Shown: positions 1 through 8,430, counted from the first letter of the stretch. The stretch: 21,105 nt of DNA from CAYSBK01 sp964429265 (GCA_964429265.1 CAYSBK010000025.1:1-21105); one strand, 5' to 3'. Notes: a model not told the origin generated them from the letters alone. Numbers and translations are program-made.

Positions 1-37
1 GAAAGTCGCTTAAACGGGAAAGTTAGCAGAGACAGGT

Positions 38-1495
38 ATGACGGTGAATTGCGAAAAATGTAACGAAAATCTTGTGCCCTATGTTGAAGGGCTTTTGGCC
101 GAGCCGGAAAGACAGGCAGTTGAATCACATCTTGAGAGGTGCCCTGTCTGCCGAGCCGAACTGCAAGAAATAGGGGGGCTGCGCGACCGGCTGATGGCAG
201 ACAGCAAAGCAATGAAAGACAGCAATATTGAACAGCTCGTAGTAGATCGTCTGAGGCAGCAACAGAGTGGGGTGCCGAGACAGGGCGAGAATGTGGCCTA
301 CGGGCGTATATTGTGGAGAATTATTATGGAAAACAGAATATCCAAATTAGCCGCGGCGGCGGTGATTGTAGTTGTGCTGGCGGTACTGTATTTCACAGCA
401 GGGCCTGATATGGCAGGTGTCGCCTGGGGGCAGCTCGCAGATAGGGTATCCCAGATTCAGACGTGTATTTTCCGCGGGCGCCAGACGACGAGAATCGTCG
501 ATGCAAACAACGAACAGGTTCAAGAGGTCGAAATGGAGGTTTTTGTTTCATCAGAATACGGTATGCGGTCAAACGTCTACATGGATGGAAAAGCGCAGAT
601 GAGGCAATATGCTCTGCTGCAGGACAAGGCGATTATTTCCGTTATGCCCGAGCAGAAACGGTATATGAAAATGCTGCTCACCGAGGAACACCTGGACAAG
701 ATGCGCAAGCAAGGCAGCGATCCACGAGAAATTGTCAAGCAGTTTACATCGGCTGAATACGCCGAGTTGGGCCGCAGTACAATCGATGGGATTGAGGTTG
801 AAGGAATTGAAACGACAGACCCGAAAGTCTTTGGTGGTCAGTTCGGCGACTGTGTTGGACGACTGTGGGTTGACGTTGATACCCAACTGCCGGTTCGAAT
901 AGAGATGGAAATAACAATGGAAGCCGCAGGCAAGACCGTACAAACGTCGATGGTGATGTATGATTTTCAATGGGATGTGGAGATCGACCCAGTGGTTTTC
1001 GAGCCGAATATACCGGGTGATTACACATCGATGGGACAGATGAAACTGCCGGAGCAGAACGAGGCAAGCGCCGTCGAGGGGCTGCGTCTCTATTCGGAAA
1101 TCACCGACGGCAACTATCCCGCCAGCATGACGATGACGGAGGTTCAGGCAGAGCTGGCCAAGCTTGTAATGGAAAAGTATAAGAAGGAACATCCTGAGTT
1201 CGACCCGAACAGCAAGCCGACGGATGATGAACAGGACACCCTGACCAGTGAGATGATGAACACAGCTATGAAGGTCGCCGGCGCCTGTATGTTTTACGCC
1301 AAGCTGGTACAGGAAGACAAAGACCCTGCCTACTACGGTGACAGGGTTACTGCGACCGACGTTAGCGCCGTCCTCATGCGGTGGAGGATTTCGGACGGCC
1401 TGTACAGGGTAATATTCGGCGATCTTCGCACGGAGAACATGACGGCGGAGAGACTGGCTGAACTCGAAGCAGCATTGCCGGAACAACAGCCGTAA
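38..1495 (+). CDS. zf-HC2 anti-sigma-type membrane protein with LolA-like C-terminal domain
   Basis: The 485-aa protein starts with a zinc-finger anti-sigma domain: C5/C8, then the H31-x3-C35-x2-C38 signature. A linker and one membrane helix follow at about residues 102-121 (AAAAVIVVVLAVLYF, preceded by basic residues). The roughly 350-residue exported part contains a region (about 130-330) that reads like a LolA/lipoprotein-sorting fold with alternating beta strands. Proteins of this type hold an ECF sigma factor at the membrane through the cytoplasmic finger, while the outer domain may sense the envelope. The matching sigma gene would lie just left of the window. One upstream frame reads KSLKRES and stops at 24-26, 11 nt before this ATG, which would suit a sigma tail but is too short to call. 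The ribosome-binding site is weak (agagacagg). The family call is firm; the sigma partner and the function of the outer domain are inferred. Confidence 0.85.
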   Translation: MTVNCEKCNENLVPYVEGLLAEPERQAVESHLERCPVCRAELQEIGGLRDRLMADSKAMKDSNIEQLVVDRLRQQQSGVPRQGENVAYGRILWRIIMENRISKLAAAAVIVVVLAVLYFTAGPDMAGVAWGQLADRVSQIQTCIFRGRQTTRIVDANNEQVQEVEMEVFVSSEYGMRSNVYMDGKAQMRQYALLQDKAIISVMPEQKRYMKMLLTEEHLDKMRKQGSDPREIVKQFTSAEYAELGRSTIDGIEVEGIETTDPKVFGGQFGDCVGRLWVDVDTQLPVRIEMEITMEAAGKTVQTSMVMYDFQWDVEIDPVVFEPNIPGDYTSMGQMKLPEQNEASAVEGLRLYSEITDGNYPASMTMTEVQAELAKLVMEKYKKEHPEFDPNSKPTDDEQDTLTSEMMNTAMKVAGACMFYAKLVQEDKDPAYYGDRVTATDVSAVLMRWRISDGLYRVIFGDLRTENMTAERLAELEAALPEQQP

Positions 1496-1517
1496 CAGTA
1501 CGTAACATCACGCAGAG

Positions 1518-1555
1518 GCCGGCTCCGCTGTGCAGAGCCGGCTTTTTTATTTTTT
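1518..1555 (+). terminator. Intrinsic terminator after the anti-sigma gene
   Basis: A perfect 8-bp stem GCCGGCTC/GAGCCGGC (1518-1525 with 1535-1542) has a 9-nt loop. It is followed by TTTTTTATTTTTT. It lies 23 nt after the stop of the anti-sigma gene. On the minus strand no T-tract follows the stem, so it acts on the plus strand only. Confidence 0.9.
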
Positions 1556-1564
1556 CCCGTCATC

Positions 1565-2053
1565 TCACTGCTGGTCTGATCTTGCGATTTGTGCTTGTTT
1601 TTCGATTTCGGCAAGGTAAGCCAGCGTACGTTCGAGCTTGTCGCTGAGGTTCTTGAGCTTCAGCATAGTCCTTACACGGGTCAGCAGTTCGAGCTTGTTT
1701 ATGGGCTTGCTGAGGAAATCGTCGGTGCCGACCTGGATCGCCCTTTCGATGTCGCCGTACTCGTGGAGGGCGGTGACCATTATGATGGGAATGTGGCTGG
1801 TTTTCGGGTCGTTTTTGAGCCGGCGGCAGACCTCGAAGCCGCTCATCTTAGGCATCATAATATCCAGCAGGATCAGGTCGGGGGGCCTTTCTGCGACGAT
1901 CTTCAGCGCGGCCGGGCCGTCACAGGCGGGGACGGTTTCGACATCGAGGTCCTCAAGGTATGCCTGCAGCAGTTCGAGATTCTGCTCGTTGTCATCAACC
2001 ACCAGGACGACGGGCCTGGTGGTCAGTTCGGCTTCTGGTTTGTGCTGCTTCAT
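1565..2053 (-). CDS. Single-domain response regulator (CheY/PleD-like receiver)
   Basis: The 162-aa protein is essentially one phosphoacceptor receiver domain. The acidic pair D20-D21 (VVDDNEQN), the phosphorylation site D64 (LILLDIMMPKMSG), T94 (IMVTALH) and K116 (LSKPIN) are all present, so it should be phosphorylatable. After the receiver (about 13-130) there is only a charged, probably coiled tail of about 30 residues and no DNA-binding or enzyme output domain. It likely acts by protein contact or in a phosphorelay. I chose the ATG at 2053 because CTGGAGCA sits just upstream; longer in-frame extension runs into the preceding gene. It is the last gene of the minus-strand run and starts 23 nt after the DJ-1/PfpI stop. 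No kinase is adjacent; the nearest is the soluble kinase at 7639. Confidence 0.9.
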   Translation of the reverse strand: MKQHKPEAELTTRPVVLVVDDNEQNLELLQAYLEDLDVETVPACDGPAALKIVAERPPDLILLDIMMPKMSGFEVCRRLKNDPKTSHIPIIMVTALHEYGDIERAIQVGTDDFLSKPINKLELLTRVRTMLKLKNLSDKLERTLAYLAEIEKQAQIARSDQQ

Positions 2054-2076
2054 AACAGTGCTCCAGGTAACGAGTC

Positions 2077-2592
2077 TCAGCTCTGCAGGGCATTCAGAAT
2101 CGCCGTACAGAAAGCCGGCAGGTCGTCCGGCTTTCGCGAGGTGATCAGGTTGCCGTCGACCACGCACTCGGCGTCGACGTACCGTGCGCCGGCATTGACG
2201 ATGTCGTCCCTGATGGCCATAAAGCAGGTCGCCTTTTTGCCTTTATAGGCGTTTGTGCTGCACAGCAGCCAGCCGCCGTGGCATATTGCGGCGATGATCT
2301 TGCCGGCGTCGACCATTTTTCGGGCGAAGTTTATGACGGCGTCGCTTCTGCGCATAAAGTCCGGCGCAAATCCGCCCGGTACTATCATACAGTCATAATC
2401 GTCGATGCGGGCGTCGGCGGCGGCTACGTCCGAGACGCACGGGTAGCCTTCTTTCGAAGGATACTCCATGCCGGCTTCGGCTGCAACAAAATCCACGTCG
2501 ATGCCGGCTTCCTTCAGCCTGTAGTAAGGATACCATACCTCCAGGACCTGGTACATCCGGTCAACCATAATCGCTGCTTTCTTCGACGGCAT
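2077..2592 (-). CDS. DJ-1/PfpI family protein
   Basis: The 171-aa protein matches the length and layout of PfpI-type members of the DJ-1 superfamily. The nucleophile elbow is AAICHGGWLL, with C104 as likely catalytic cysteine and H105 beside it. VPGGFAPDFMR is the usual loop before it, and the C-terminal ITSRKPDDLPAF matches the family's SRxPDDLPAF motif. An acidic partner in the N-terminal helix is probably E18 (VLEVWYPYYRL). Known members are described as intracellular peptidases, glyoxalase/deglycase-like enzymes or stress proteins, so the substrate cannot be stated. AAGAGGAA lies at suitable distance before the ATG. It starts 31 nt after the second sialidase-like gene and ends 23 nt before the response regulator, so it is probably cotranscribed with both. 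Confidence 0.9.
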   Translation of the reverse strand: MPSKKAAIMVDRMYQVLEVWYPYYRLKEAGIDVDFVAAEAGMEYPSKEGYPCVSDVAAADARIDDYDCMIVPGGFAPDFMRRSDAVINFARKMVDAGKIIAAICHGGWLLCSTNAYKGKKATCFMAIRDDIVNAGARYVDAECVVDGNLITSRKPDDLPAFCTAILNALQS

Positions 2593-2623
2593 TTTGTTTT
2601 CCTCTTGAAGCGATATTCATAAT

Positions 2624-4618
2624 TCATAACTGCCTGCCCTGCTCAAGCCAGGCCAGGTTAAAAGCATAATACTGCTTACTGCTTATAAGGTGAATAATGC
2701 CATCGGGGCTTTGGACCCCGGCCAAATATCCCATCGGCTCGGCGGTCGTGCGGCTCATCGTGAACTTTCGCCCGTCCATCGCCTCGACGGTATGTGGCGG
2801 CAAGCCGTCGGTGACGAGGCGTCGCACGGGCCAGGTTTTCCCGCCGTCGTAGCTGGCCGCAGCGAACAGGCCCGAACCGGTAAGCTGCCCCCCCCTGCCG
2901 TCGCTGACCGCAATAGACCTGGCGAACGATATTAGCAGCAAGGGGCCTTCTCTCAGGCGCAGCAGCACGAGGCGTTGGCCACCACCGATCGGTGGAAACT
3001 CGCTGGCCCGATACGTCCAGGTTTTGCCCATATCGGCCGAGATACTCATCGGCATTTTGCCGTCGATGGTGCTCTTTCGGCCCAGGGCGATCAGCGAGCC
3101 GTCCTCACGCTGGGCGACGCCGGCGTGGATGCCCGCAATCCTTCCCCCGGGAAGCTGCCAGCTCTTGCCGCGGTCACGGCTTATCCACAAGGCGGTGGCG
3201 GGGCCGTCCTCGTGCCAGGGCCAGTCGGACGGCAGGATCAGGTAGCCTTCGCGTGTTACCGACGTCGATGCAATGGGCTGGCTCGGCAGGCCGCGGGTGG
3301 GATTAATGAGCCTTGCTTTCGACCAGGTCGCACCATTGTCGGTAGATGTCCGCATAATCAGGGCCAGGTTTTTTCGATAAGCGGCGCCTGCTGAAAGGCC
3401 GTTGAAATGGTACAGTACCCCCCTGCCGTCATTCAGCAGCGCCGGGGCGTGGTCGTTGCGGTCAGGCGCGTCCCAGAACGGCGCAGCAGGGTCCCACTCG
3501 GAAGCGCCGCGTCGAAGCCGGCTTGCGAGCACGCACAACTCACGTCCCCGCTCACTGAGGCACGAGTACCAAATTGCCAGGATGTCGCCGTTATCGCACC
3601 AGGTCAGGCCCGGGTCGTGATTGTGCCTGGAAAACATAGGCCCGGTGGAACCTGGAGGGACTTTTACGTAGGGTTTAGGTCCGATAAAATAAGCCTGCCC
3701 CCTGCCCTGCCGTGGTGTCCATTGGTGTTTTTCCCGGCGGACGCGTTGGGCCCATAAAGGCGGTTTGGGCTTCGGCAACGGTCGTGTGTCGGGCGTCGAG
3801 CCGATAGCCACCCGAAACCCAAGCAACCAGTGACGGTCCTGTGGCAAGGTACCCATTCGGTTGGCTGAGCGGAGGTAGCGCACGGCCGTATTATGGCTGC
3901 CGCCTCGGGCGACGCGAAAATCGCCGTCAATTCGGCCCACCGGGTCAACTTGTTCGTGGCCGTGGTATGGGCCGTACCAGTCGAGGCACCACTCCTCGAC
4001 GTTGCCGTGCATATCGTATAGTCCCCAGCGATTTGGGGTTGTTTGGCCAACCTGCAGGCTGACGGGGTGAGGTCGGCTTGAGCGTTGTTGATGCTTGTGG
4101 AACCGGCGGGGCCAGTGATTTCCAGTGGCGAAGTCGGTTGTGGTTGATGCCCGGCAGGCGTATTCCCATTCGGCCTCGGTGGGTAGTCGATAGGGCAGGC
4201 CATCCTTCTTTGAGAGCCACCGGCAGAAGGCTACGGCCTGGTGCCAGTTGACGAAGATTACGGCCTCGTCGTCGTTCTTCGACAATCCCCAGCGGCCGCG
4301 GAAGCGGCGATGGTCCGGGTCGAACCGTTCGTATTGGGCGTTGGTAACTTCTGTAACGGCCAGGTAGAACGGCCTTGTGATGGTGACTTTATGAACGGGC
4401 CTTTCATCCCAGTCTCCGCCGGCGGCCTGGCCCATCATAAAAGAGCCAGGCTCGATGCGGACGAACTTCATACCTATGGAGTTTGTGAAGTGGGCATCTT
4501 GCGGAAGAGCCGCCGCCGAGTTGCGAGGCAGGGTTTTGCAGCCGAACAGTAGGACCACGGCGGCAATTGCGGTTTGCCAAATCACTACGTCGTGGCCTTT
4601 GGCAAGTTGTTTTGGCAT
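2624..4618 (-). CDS. FGE-like/sialidase-like fusion lipoprotein
   Basis: The 664-aa protein has a lipoprotein signal (LLFGC, lipidated cysteine about residue 27). An FGE-sulfatase/SUMF1-like domain spans about 43-275 (NSIGMKFVRIEPGSFMMG, RLPTEAEWEYACRA, GLYDMHGNVEEWCLDW, VARGGSHNTAVRYLRSANR). A sialidase-like beta-propeller spans about 315-660 with four Asp-boxes near 425, 480, 527 and 589 (STDNGATW, SRDRGKSW, SADMGKTW, SYDGGKTW). The two cysteines of active formylglycine-generating enzymes, expected in the GGS...R stretch, are absent, so the N-terminal domain is probably structural or binding. Start choice: GAGGAG at 4627-4632 is 8 nt before the ATG at 4618 but only 2 nt before an in-frame GTG at 4624, so ATG is preferred. 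Its closest relative in the window is the gene directly upstream, 24 nt away. It likely acts on or binds glycans at the cell surface; true sialidase activity is unproven. Confidence 0.85.
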   Translation of the reverse strand: MPKQLAKGHDVVIWQTAIAAVVLLFGCKTLPRNSAAALPQDAHFTNSIGMKFVRIEPGSFMMGQAAGGDWDERPVHKVTITRPFYLAVTEVTNAQYERFDPDHRRFRGRWGLSKNDDEAVIFVNWHQAVAFCRWLSKKDGLPYRLPTEAEWEYACRASTTTDFATGNHWPRRFHKHQQRSSRPHPVSLQVGQTTPNRWGLYDMHGNVEEWCLDWYGPYHGHEQVDPVGRIDGDFRVARGGSHNTAVRYLRSANRMGTLPQDRHWLLGFRVAIGSTPDTRPLPKPKPPLWAQRVRREKHQWTPRQGRGQAYFIGPKPYVKVPPGSTGPMFSRHNHDPGLTWCDNGDILAIWYSCLSERGRELCVLASRLRRGASEWDPAAPFWDAPDRNDHAPALLNDGRGVLYHFNGLSAGAAYRKNLALIMRTSTDNGATWSKARLINPTRGLPSQPIASTSVTREGYLILPSDWPWHEDGPATALWISRDRGKSWQLPGGRIAGIHAGVAQREDGSLIALGRKSTIDGKMPMSISADMGKTWTYRASEFPPIGGGQRLVLLRLREGPLLLISFARSIAVSDGRGGQLTGSGLFAAASYDGGKTWPVRRLVTDGLPPHTVEAMDGRKFTMSRTTAEPMGYLAGVQSPDGIIHLISSKQYYAFNLAWLEQGRQL

Positions 4619-4642
4619 TATCACAACTCCTCAAAGAGTGCT

Positions 4643-7213
4643 CTATAAAGCGGTGATCACGTATTGGTCAAGGTCCATGCTGCCGTTGCTGAACAGCAGG
4701 AATACGGTTGTCGTCTCGCTGAGCGGTTCGGTGTAGCGGAGGCCCTTTTTGCTCACGGGCAACTCGGTGTCAGGCTCGTCGCCGTCAAGGCCGCAGAAAA
4801 GGCGGATCTGTCTCGTTTGCTCGTTGTAAAGCAGTCTGAGTCTGACGGACGTGGGTGGCTTGTCGCAGCGGATCCTGTCGTCGCCGGAGGTTATCTGACG
4901 GGCGGCGGGCTTGTCCTTAAGCGTGACGCTTATATCGTCGGAGCGGACAGCCAGCGCCAGCGTTCTGGTTCTTGCATCGTTGAGCCAGAGCGTGAAGCCC
5001 GGCCGGCTTTGGTTGAGACTTGGGTTATAGCGGATATTGACGACCGAAACCGACATATCAAAGGAGCCTTTTCCCACAATTCGGTTCAGCCCGCCCAGGC
5101 TCGCCAGTGCTTCGACGGTGTACTGTCCCTTGCCGTTGAAGCCGCCCCTGTAGGCGTGGTAGGCCGCCCAGTCGGCAAGGTCGAACTCGGGACCGGTGAA
5201 TGTCTCGGCGGCGGTCTTGACGGGGACCGGCGGATACGACGCGGGCGGCGAGGGTGTTTTCAGCCAGGCGAGGTTGAAGGCGTAATGCTGTCTGCTGGTG
5301 AGCAGGTGAATCACGCCGTCCGGTGCCTGGACGCCGGTCATATAGCCGCGGTACTCGCCGTTTCGGCGGCTGAGGATGAACAACCCCCCTGCCGTGCTTT
5401 CAACAGGCCGGCCCGGGCCGTCGTCGCTGACGAGGCGTTTGTACGGCCAGGTTTGTCCGCCGTCCTCGGATACGGCGGCATAGAGACCCCTGACGGTTCT
5501 GGTGACACCGGAGGCGTCGGTGATGTCGATGCCGTTGTCCGCAAACGAGGCGAAAAACAGCGGGCCTTCGTGCAGCTTGAGCAATACAAGGCGTTGTTGA
5601 CCGCCTATAGGCGGAAATTCGCTGGCGGTGCTGTACCAGGTGGCGCCGAGGTCGGTTGAGATGCTTTTGGGCATTTTGCCCTCGATGCCGTGGCCGCGGC
5701 CGAAAGCGATGAGCCGGCCGTCATCGAGTTGGGCTGCTCCGCCGTGAATGCCGGCGATGGTGCCGCCGGGATCGAACCAGGTCAATCCTGCGTCTTTGCT
5801 GACCCACAGTCTGGAGCCGGCGTAGTCGGCCACGAACGCGATTGAACCGTCGCGCATCCTGAACATACTTCCGCTGGGAGCCTGTCCCCGCCTGTACTGC
5901 GGCAGCACTATTCGCGGGCCCGTCCAGGTAACGCCGTTGTCCTTCGACGTCCGCATCACCAGTATTTCGGGGGAGGCCGCAGCGAACGAAACTCCGGACA
6001 AATGGTAGACGGTATCCTTTCCGTCCCACCACAATCTTGTTCCCGATTCGTTGCGGTCCGGCGCATCGAAGAAAAGAGATGCCGGTTGCCACTGCTGTTG
6101 GCCGTGCCGGAGCCTGCTGCCGGCGGTGACCATTTCTCGGCCTCCTTCGGTGACGGTGCTGAACCAGGCTGCCAGCAGGTCGCCGTTGGGACAGACGGCT
6201 ACCGAAGGACAGTGATTGTGGGATGCGAAAACAGGTCCGTACATACCGGTGGGGATGTTCACAAACCTGCGAGGGCCCTCGAAATAGGGCTTGGTGGGGT
6301 CTGGGCCGCGCCAGCGAGCTCCGAGTTTGCGCTGGGAGACATCTTTTTGATAAGGCTGGAGTTTGACGGGCAACGGATCTGTTTCCGGCAGGTCGGCGAT
6401 GACGACGCGAAAACCTGTCATCCAGTTTCTGGCCTGAGGCACGGTTCCGAGGCGGTTGGCCGACCTGAGATAGTAAATGCGCGTACCGTGACTTCCGCCG
6501 CGGGTTACCTTGAACATACCGCTTTCGTAACCGACGGGGTCTCGCTGGTGGTTTGAGACGTACGGGCCGTACCAGTCGTAGCACCATTCCTCAACGTTGC
6601 CGTGCATATCGTACAGGCCCCAGGGATTTGGCTTGTTCATGCCCACGCGCAGTGACACAGGAGTCGGGCCGCCGGTTCGGTGGGCGTTCTTGCGATACTG
6701 TTCGGGTAGTACGTCACCCATCCAGAAATTGGTTTCGGTGCCGGCACGGCAGGCGTATTCCCATTCGGCCTCGGTGGGCAGCCTGTAAGGAAGGCCTTCT
6801 CTGTCACTCAGCCAGCGGCAGAACTTCATTGCGTCGTACCAGTTGACGTTGATTACGGCCTCGTCATCTTCCACGGAGAGACCTTCCTTTCCCCGCAACG
6901 CCCTGTGCCGGCTGTCGAACAGTTCATACTGGAAGTTTGTGACTTCACAGACGGCCATATAGAAAGGCTTGCTGATGGTAACTGTGTGGACCGGTTGTTC
7001 GTCGAAGTCACCAACGCGGAGAAAATCAAGGCCGGGCACGCTCGCCTCCAGAGGCAACGGTGTTTCCAACTGGCCCATTTTGAAGGTTCCGGCAGGGATC
7101 CTGATAAACTTCATACCGATGGAGTTGACGTATTCGTGCGTTGCCGGCAGTTCGGCGGCGGTAACCGTCATCGACAGCAACGCAACAATCAAAGGCTTGC
7201 AGCAACGGTGCAT
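4643..7213 (-). CDS. Secreted FGE-like/sialidase-like fusion with extra C-terminal module
   Basis: The 856-aa protein has a signal peptide (MHRCCKPLIVALLSMTVTAA, likely cut near residue 20) and no lipobox. An FGE/SUMF1-like domain covers about 28-275 (RLPTEAEWEYACRAG, GLYDMHGNVEEWCYDW, VTRGGSHGTRIYYLRSANR). An Asp-box propeller covers about 315-655 with boxes near 423, 472, 519 and 582 (SKDNGVTW, SKDAGLTW, STDLGATW, SEDGGQTW). A further module of about 185 residues (670-856) looks all-beta, perhaps a lectin-like sandwich; I cannot name it, and the neighbouring paralog lacks it. The catalytic cysteine pair of true FGE is missing, as in the paralog. GAGGAG 7 nt before the ATG supports the start. 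The two fusions share many long motifs (SEFPPIGG, QRLVLLKL/RL, HYAFNLAWL/YYAFNLAWL), which indicates a tandem duplication. Confidence 0.85.
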   Translation of the reverse strand: MHRCCKPLIVALLSMTVTAAELPATHEYVNSIGMKFIRIPAGTFKMGQLETPLPLEASVPGLDFLRVGDFDEQPVHTVTISKPFYMAVCEVTNFQYELFDSRHRALRGKEGLSVEDDEAVINVNWYDAMKFCRWLSDREGLPYRLPTEAEWEYACRAGTETNFWMGDVLPEQYRKNAHRTGGPTPVSLRVGMNKPNPWGLYDMHGNVEEWCYDWYGPYVSNHQRDPVGYESGMFKVTRGGSHGTRIYYLRSANRLGTVPQARNWMTGFRVVIADLPETDPLPVKLQPYQKDVSQRKLGARWRGPDPTKPYFEGPRRFVNIPTGMYGPVFASHNHCPSVAVCPNGDLLAAWFSTVTEGGREMVTAGSRLRHGQQQWQPASLFFDAPDRNESGTRLWWDGKDTVYHLSGVSFAAASPEILVMRTSKDNGVTWTGPRIVLPQYRRGQAPSGSMFRMRDGSIAFVADYAGSRLWVSKDAGLTWFDPGGTIAGIHGGAAQLDDGRLIAFGRGHGIEGKMPKSISTDLGATWYSTASEFPPIGGQQRLVLLKLHEGPLFFASFADNGIDITDASGVTRTVRGLYAAVSEDGGQTWPYKRLVSDDGPGRPVESTAGGLFILSRRNGEYRGYMTGVQAPDGVIHLLTSRQHYAFNLAWLKTPSPPASYPPVPVKTAAETFTGPEFDLADWAAYHAYRGGFNGKGQYTVEALASLGGLNRIVGKGSFDMSVSVVNIRYNPSLNQSRPGFTLWLNDARTRTLALAVRSDDISVTLKDKPAARQITSGDDRIRCDKPPTSVRLRLLYNEQTRQIRLFCGLDGDEPDTELPVSKKGLRYTEPLSETTTVFLLFSNGSMDLDQYVITAL

Positions 7214-7234
7214 AACAGACTCCTCAATAAGCAG

Positions 7235-7501
7235 TTACTCGACGGCACTGGACTGACGTTCCACAAATTCGCGGGTTTCGGGCCTAAGGTATATGTTCTG
7301 GATATCGATAAGGCTGTTGAGCGCCCTGCCGGCCACGGCGGCACGCTCAGTGACGGGGGCGTCGGTGTCGAGGAATACGACCGGCTGGTTCCGGACGGTG
7401 CAAAGTCCGCCGCCGCAGCCGCCCATCGGCTCGTTGCGGACGGTGATGCCGTTGGCTTCCAGCAAAGCGACGATTTCATCAAGTATGTCCTGCTGGTTCA
7501 T
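7235..7501 (-). CDS. Conserved small protein with CGGGLC motif
   Basis: The 88-aa soluble acidic protein has an N-terminal amphipathic helix (DILDEIVALLEANGITVRNE), then GGCGGGLCTVRNQPVVFLDTDAPVTERAAV and a helical C-terminus. The pair C29/C34 around a glycine-rich turn and the LDTDAP motif look like a conserved small family, but I cannot assign a function. The cysteines could bind metal or be redox-active. It is the first gene of the minus-strand run and stops 21 nt before the first fusion protein's ATG. The ribosome-binding site for the ATG at 7501 is weak. The spacing supports cotranscription with the cell-surface proteins downstream. Confidence 0.7.
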   Translation of the reverse strand: MNQQDILDEIVALLEANGITVRNEPMGGCGGGLCTVRNQPVVFLDTDAPVTERAAVAGRALNSLIDIQNIYLRPETREFVERQSSAVE

Positions 7502-7638
7502 AGGGTCGCGGCACGGAACACTGCGGCCGGGCGTTCAAGAAAAAGCCCGGTTCGCGTCGATATAACTACTTGTGCGTTTGCAGTTAAGTACCATAATATT
7601 CCCGTACGGACGGCAGATTTTATAACGAGAACACCGTT
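7502..7638. promoter_or_regulatory. Divergent intergenic region, possible kinase promoter
   Basis: These 137 bases separate the minus-strand five-gene run from the plus-strand kinase operon, so they should hold both promoters. On the plus strand TTGTGC (7570-7575), 16 nt, CATAAT (7592-7597) is the best sigma-70-like candidate. No convincing minus-strand promoter was found. Confidence 0.35.
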
Positions 7639-8430
7639 TTGGCAACTATTATCGCAAAACGCCTCTGCCTGCATAAACAAGTTCGCGACCAGCAGCAGCA
7701 GAACGCCTCGCTGAGAGACCAGATTGTGCGCCTTCAGGCGCTGGCGAACATCGGCACGGCGGCGTGCATGATAGCGCACGAATTAAACAACCTGCTGACG
7801 CCTGCGGGCAACTACGCGACGCTGGCATTGAAACACCCTGAGGACCACCAACTCGCCGCCAAGGCCCTTGAGAAGACGGTCCAAAGCTGCCGGCAGGCGG
7901 CCAGGATTATGAACAGTATGCTCGCGGTGGCCAACGGGAAAGCCGAGCCCAGGCAAGGCGTTGAGTTGCGAAAGCTTGTCGAGGAGGTTTTTGCCTGCCT
8001 TGCCCGCGATTTTTCGAAAGATGGCATAAGGGTGAGCATCGAAATACCACGGGAGTTGACGATAGAGGCGGTGGCGGTGCAGATCCAGCAGGTTTTTATG
8101 AACCTGATTTTTAATGCGCGCGAGGCGATGCTGGGTGCGGGCGGAACGCTGAGAATTGTCGCCCGAGAGCGGCAGAAGTCTGTGCGGATAGAGGTATCGG
8201 ATACGGGAAGGGGAATCAAACCAGAGGTGCTGGAGCGAATCTTCGAGCCTTTCTTCACGACGAAGATATCGGGTGAGGAACCATCGTCAAACGGCGGCTG
8301 CGGACTGGGACTTGCGTTCTGCCGGCAGGTAATCCACGACCACGGCGGGACGATAGAAGTCGAATCCGAGCCAGGCCGCGGCACCACCTTTCGGATAACC
8401 CTGCCGCGAGGCCGTTCTGCGGCTGACTGA
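7639..8430 (+). CDS. Soluble sensor histidine kinase
   Basis: The 263-aa protein consists of a short N-terminal coiled coil (about 10-35, QVRDQQQQNASLRDQIVRLQ) and a HisKA-HATPase_c core. The phosphorylated histidine is H47 in IAHELNNLLTP. The ATPase boxes are N (QQVFMNLIFNAREAM, about 150-164), G1 (DTGRGI, 188-193), F (FEPFFTT) and G2 (GGCGLGLAF, about 219-227). All catalytic motifs are intact. There is no membrane segment or recognisable sensor domain, so the signal is cytoplasmic or comes through a partner. The start is TTG at 7639; the frame is closed by TAA at 7594-7596 and has no ATG or GTG before the H-box region. Its stop overlaps the next gene's ATG by one base (TGATG). No response regulator is adjacent on this strand; the receiver at 1565-2053 is the nearest candidate partner. 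Confidence 0.88.
   Translation: MATIIAKRLCLHKQVRDQQQQNASLRDQIVRLQALANIGTAACMIAHELNNLLTPAGNYATLALKHPEDHQLAAKALEKTVQSCRQAARIMNSMLAVANGKAEPRQGVELRKLVEEVFACLARDFSKDGIRVSIEIPRELTIEAVAVQIQQVFMNLIFNAREAMLGAGGTLRIVARERQKSVRIEVSDTGRGIKPEVLERIFEPFFTTKISGEEPSSNGGCGLGLAFCRQVIHDHGGTIEVESEPGRGTTFRITLPRGRSAAD

Noticed and set aside
1..26. Possible 3' end of an ECF sigma factor gene (KSLKRES then stop at 24-26).
   Set aside because: Eight codons are too few to identify a gene; two other frames are also plausible.
4664..5659. Open frame of about 330 codons on the plus strand opposite the larger sialidase-like fusion.
   Set aside because: Antisense shadow; the minus strand carries Asp-boxes and a clear ribosome-binding site.
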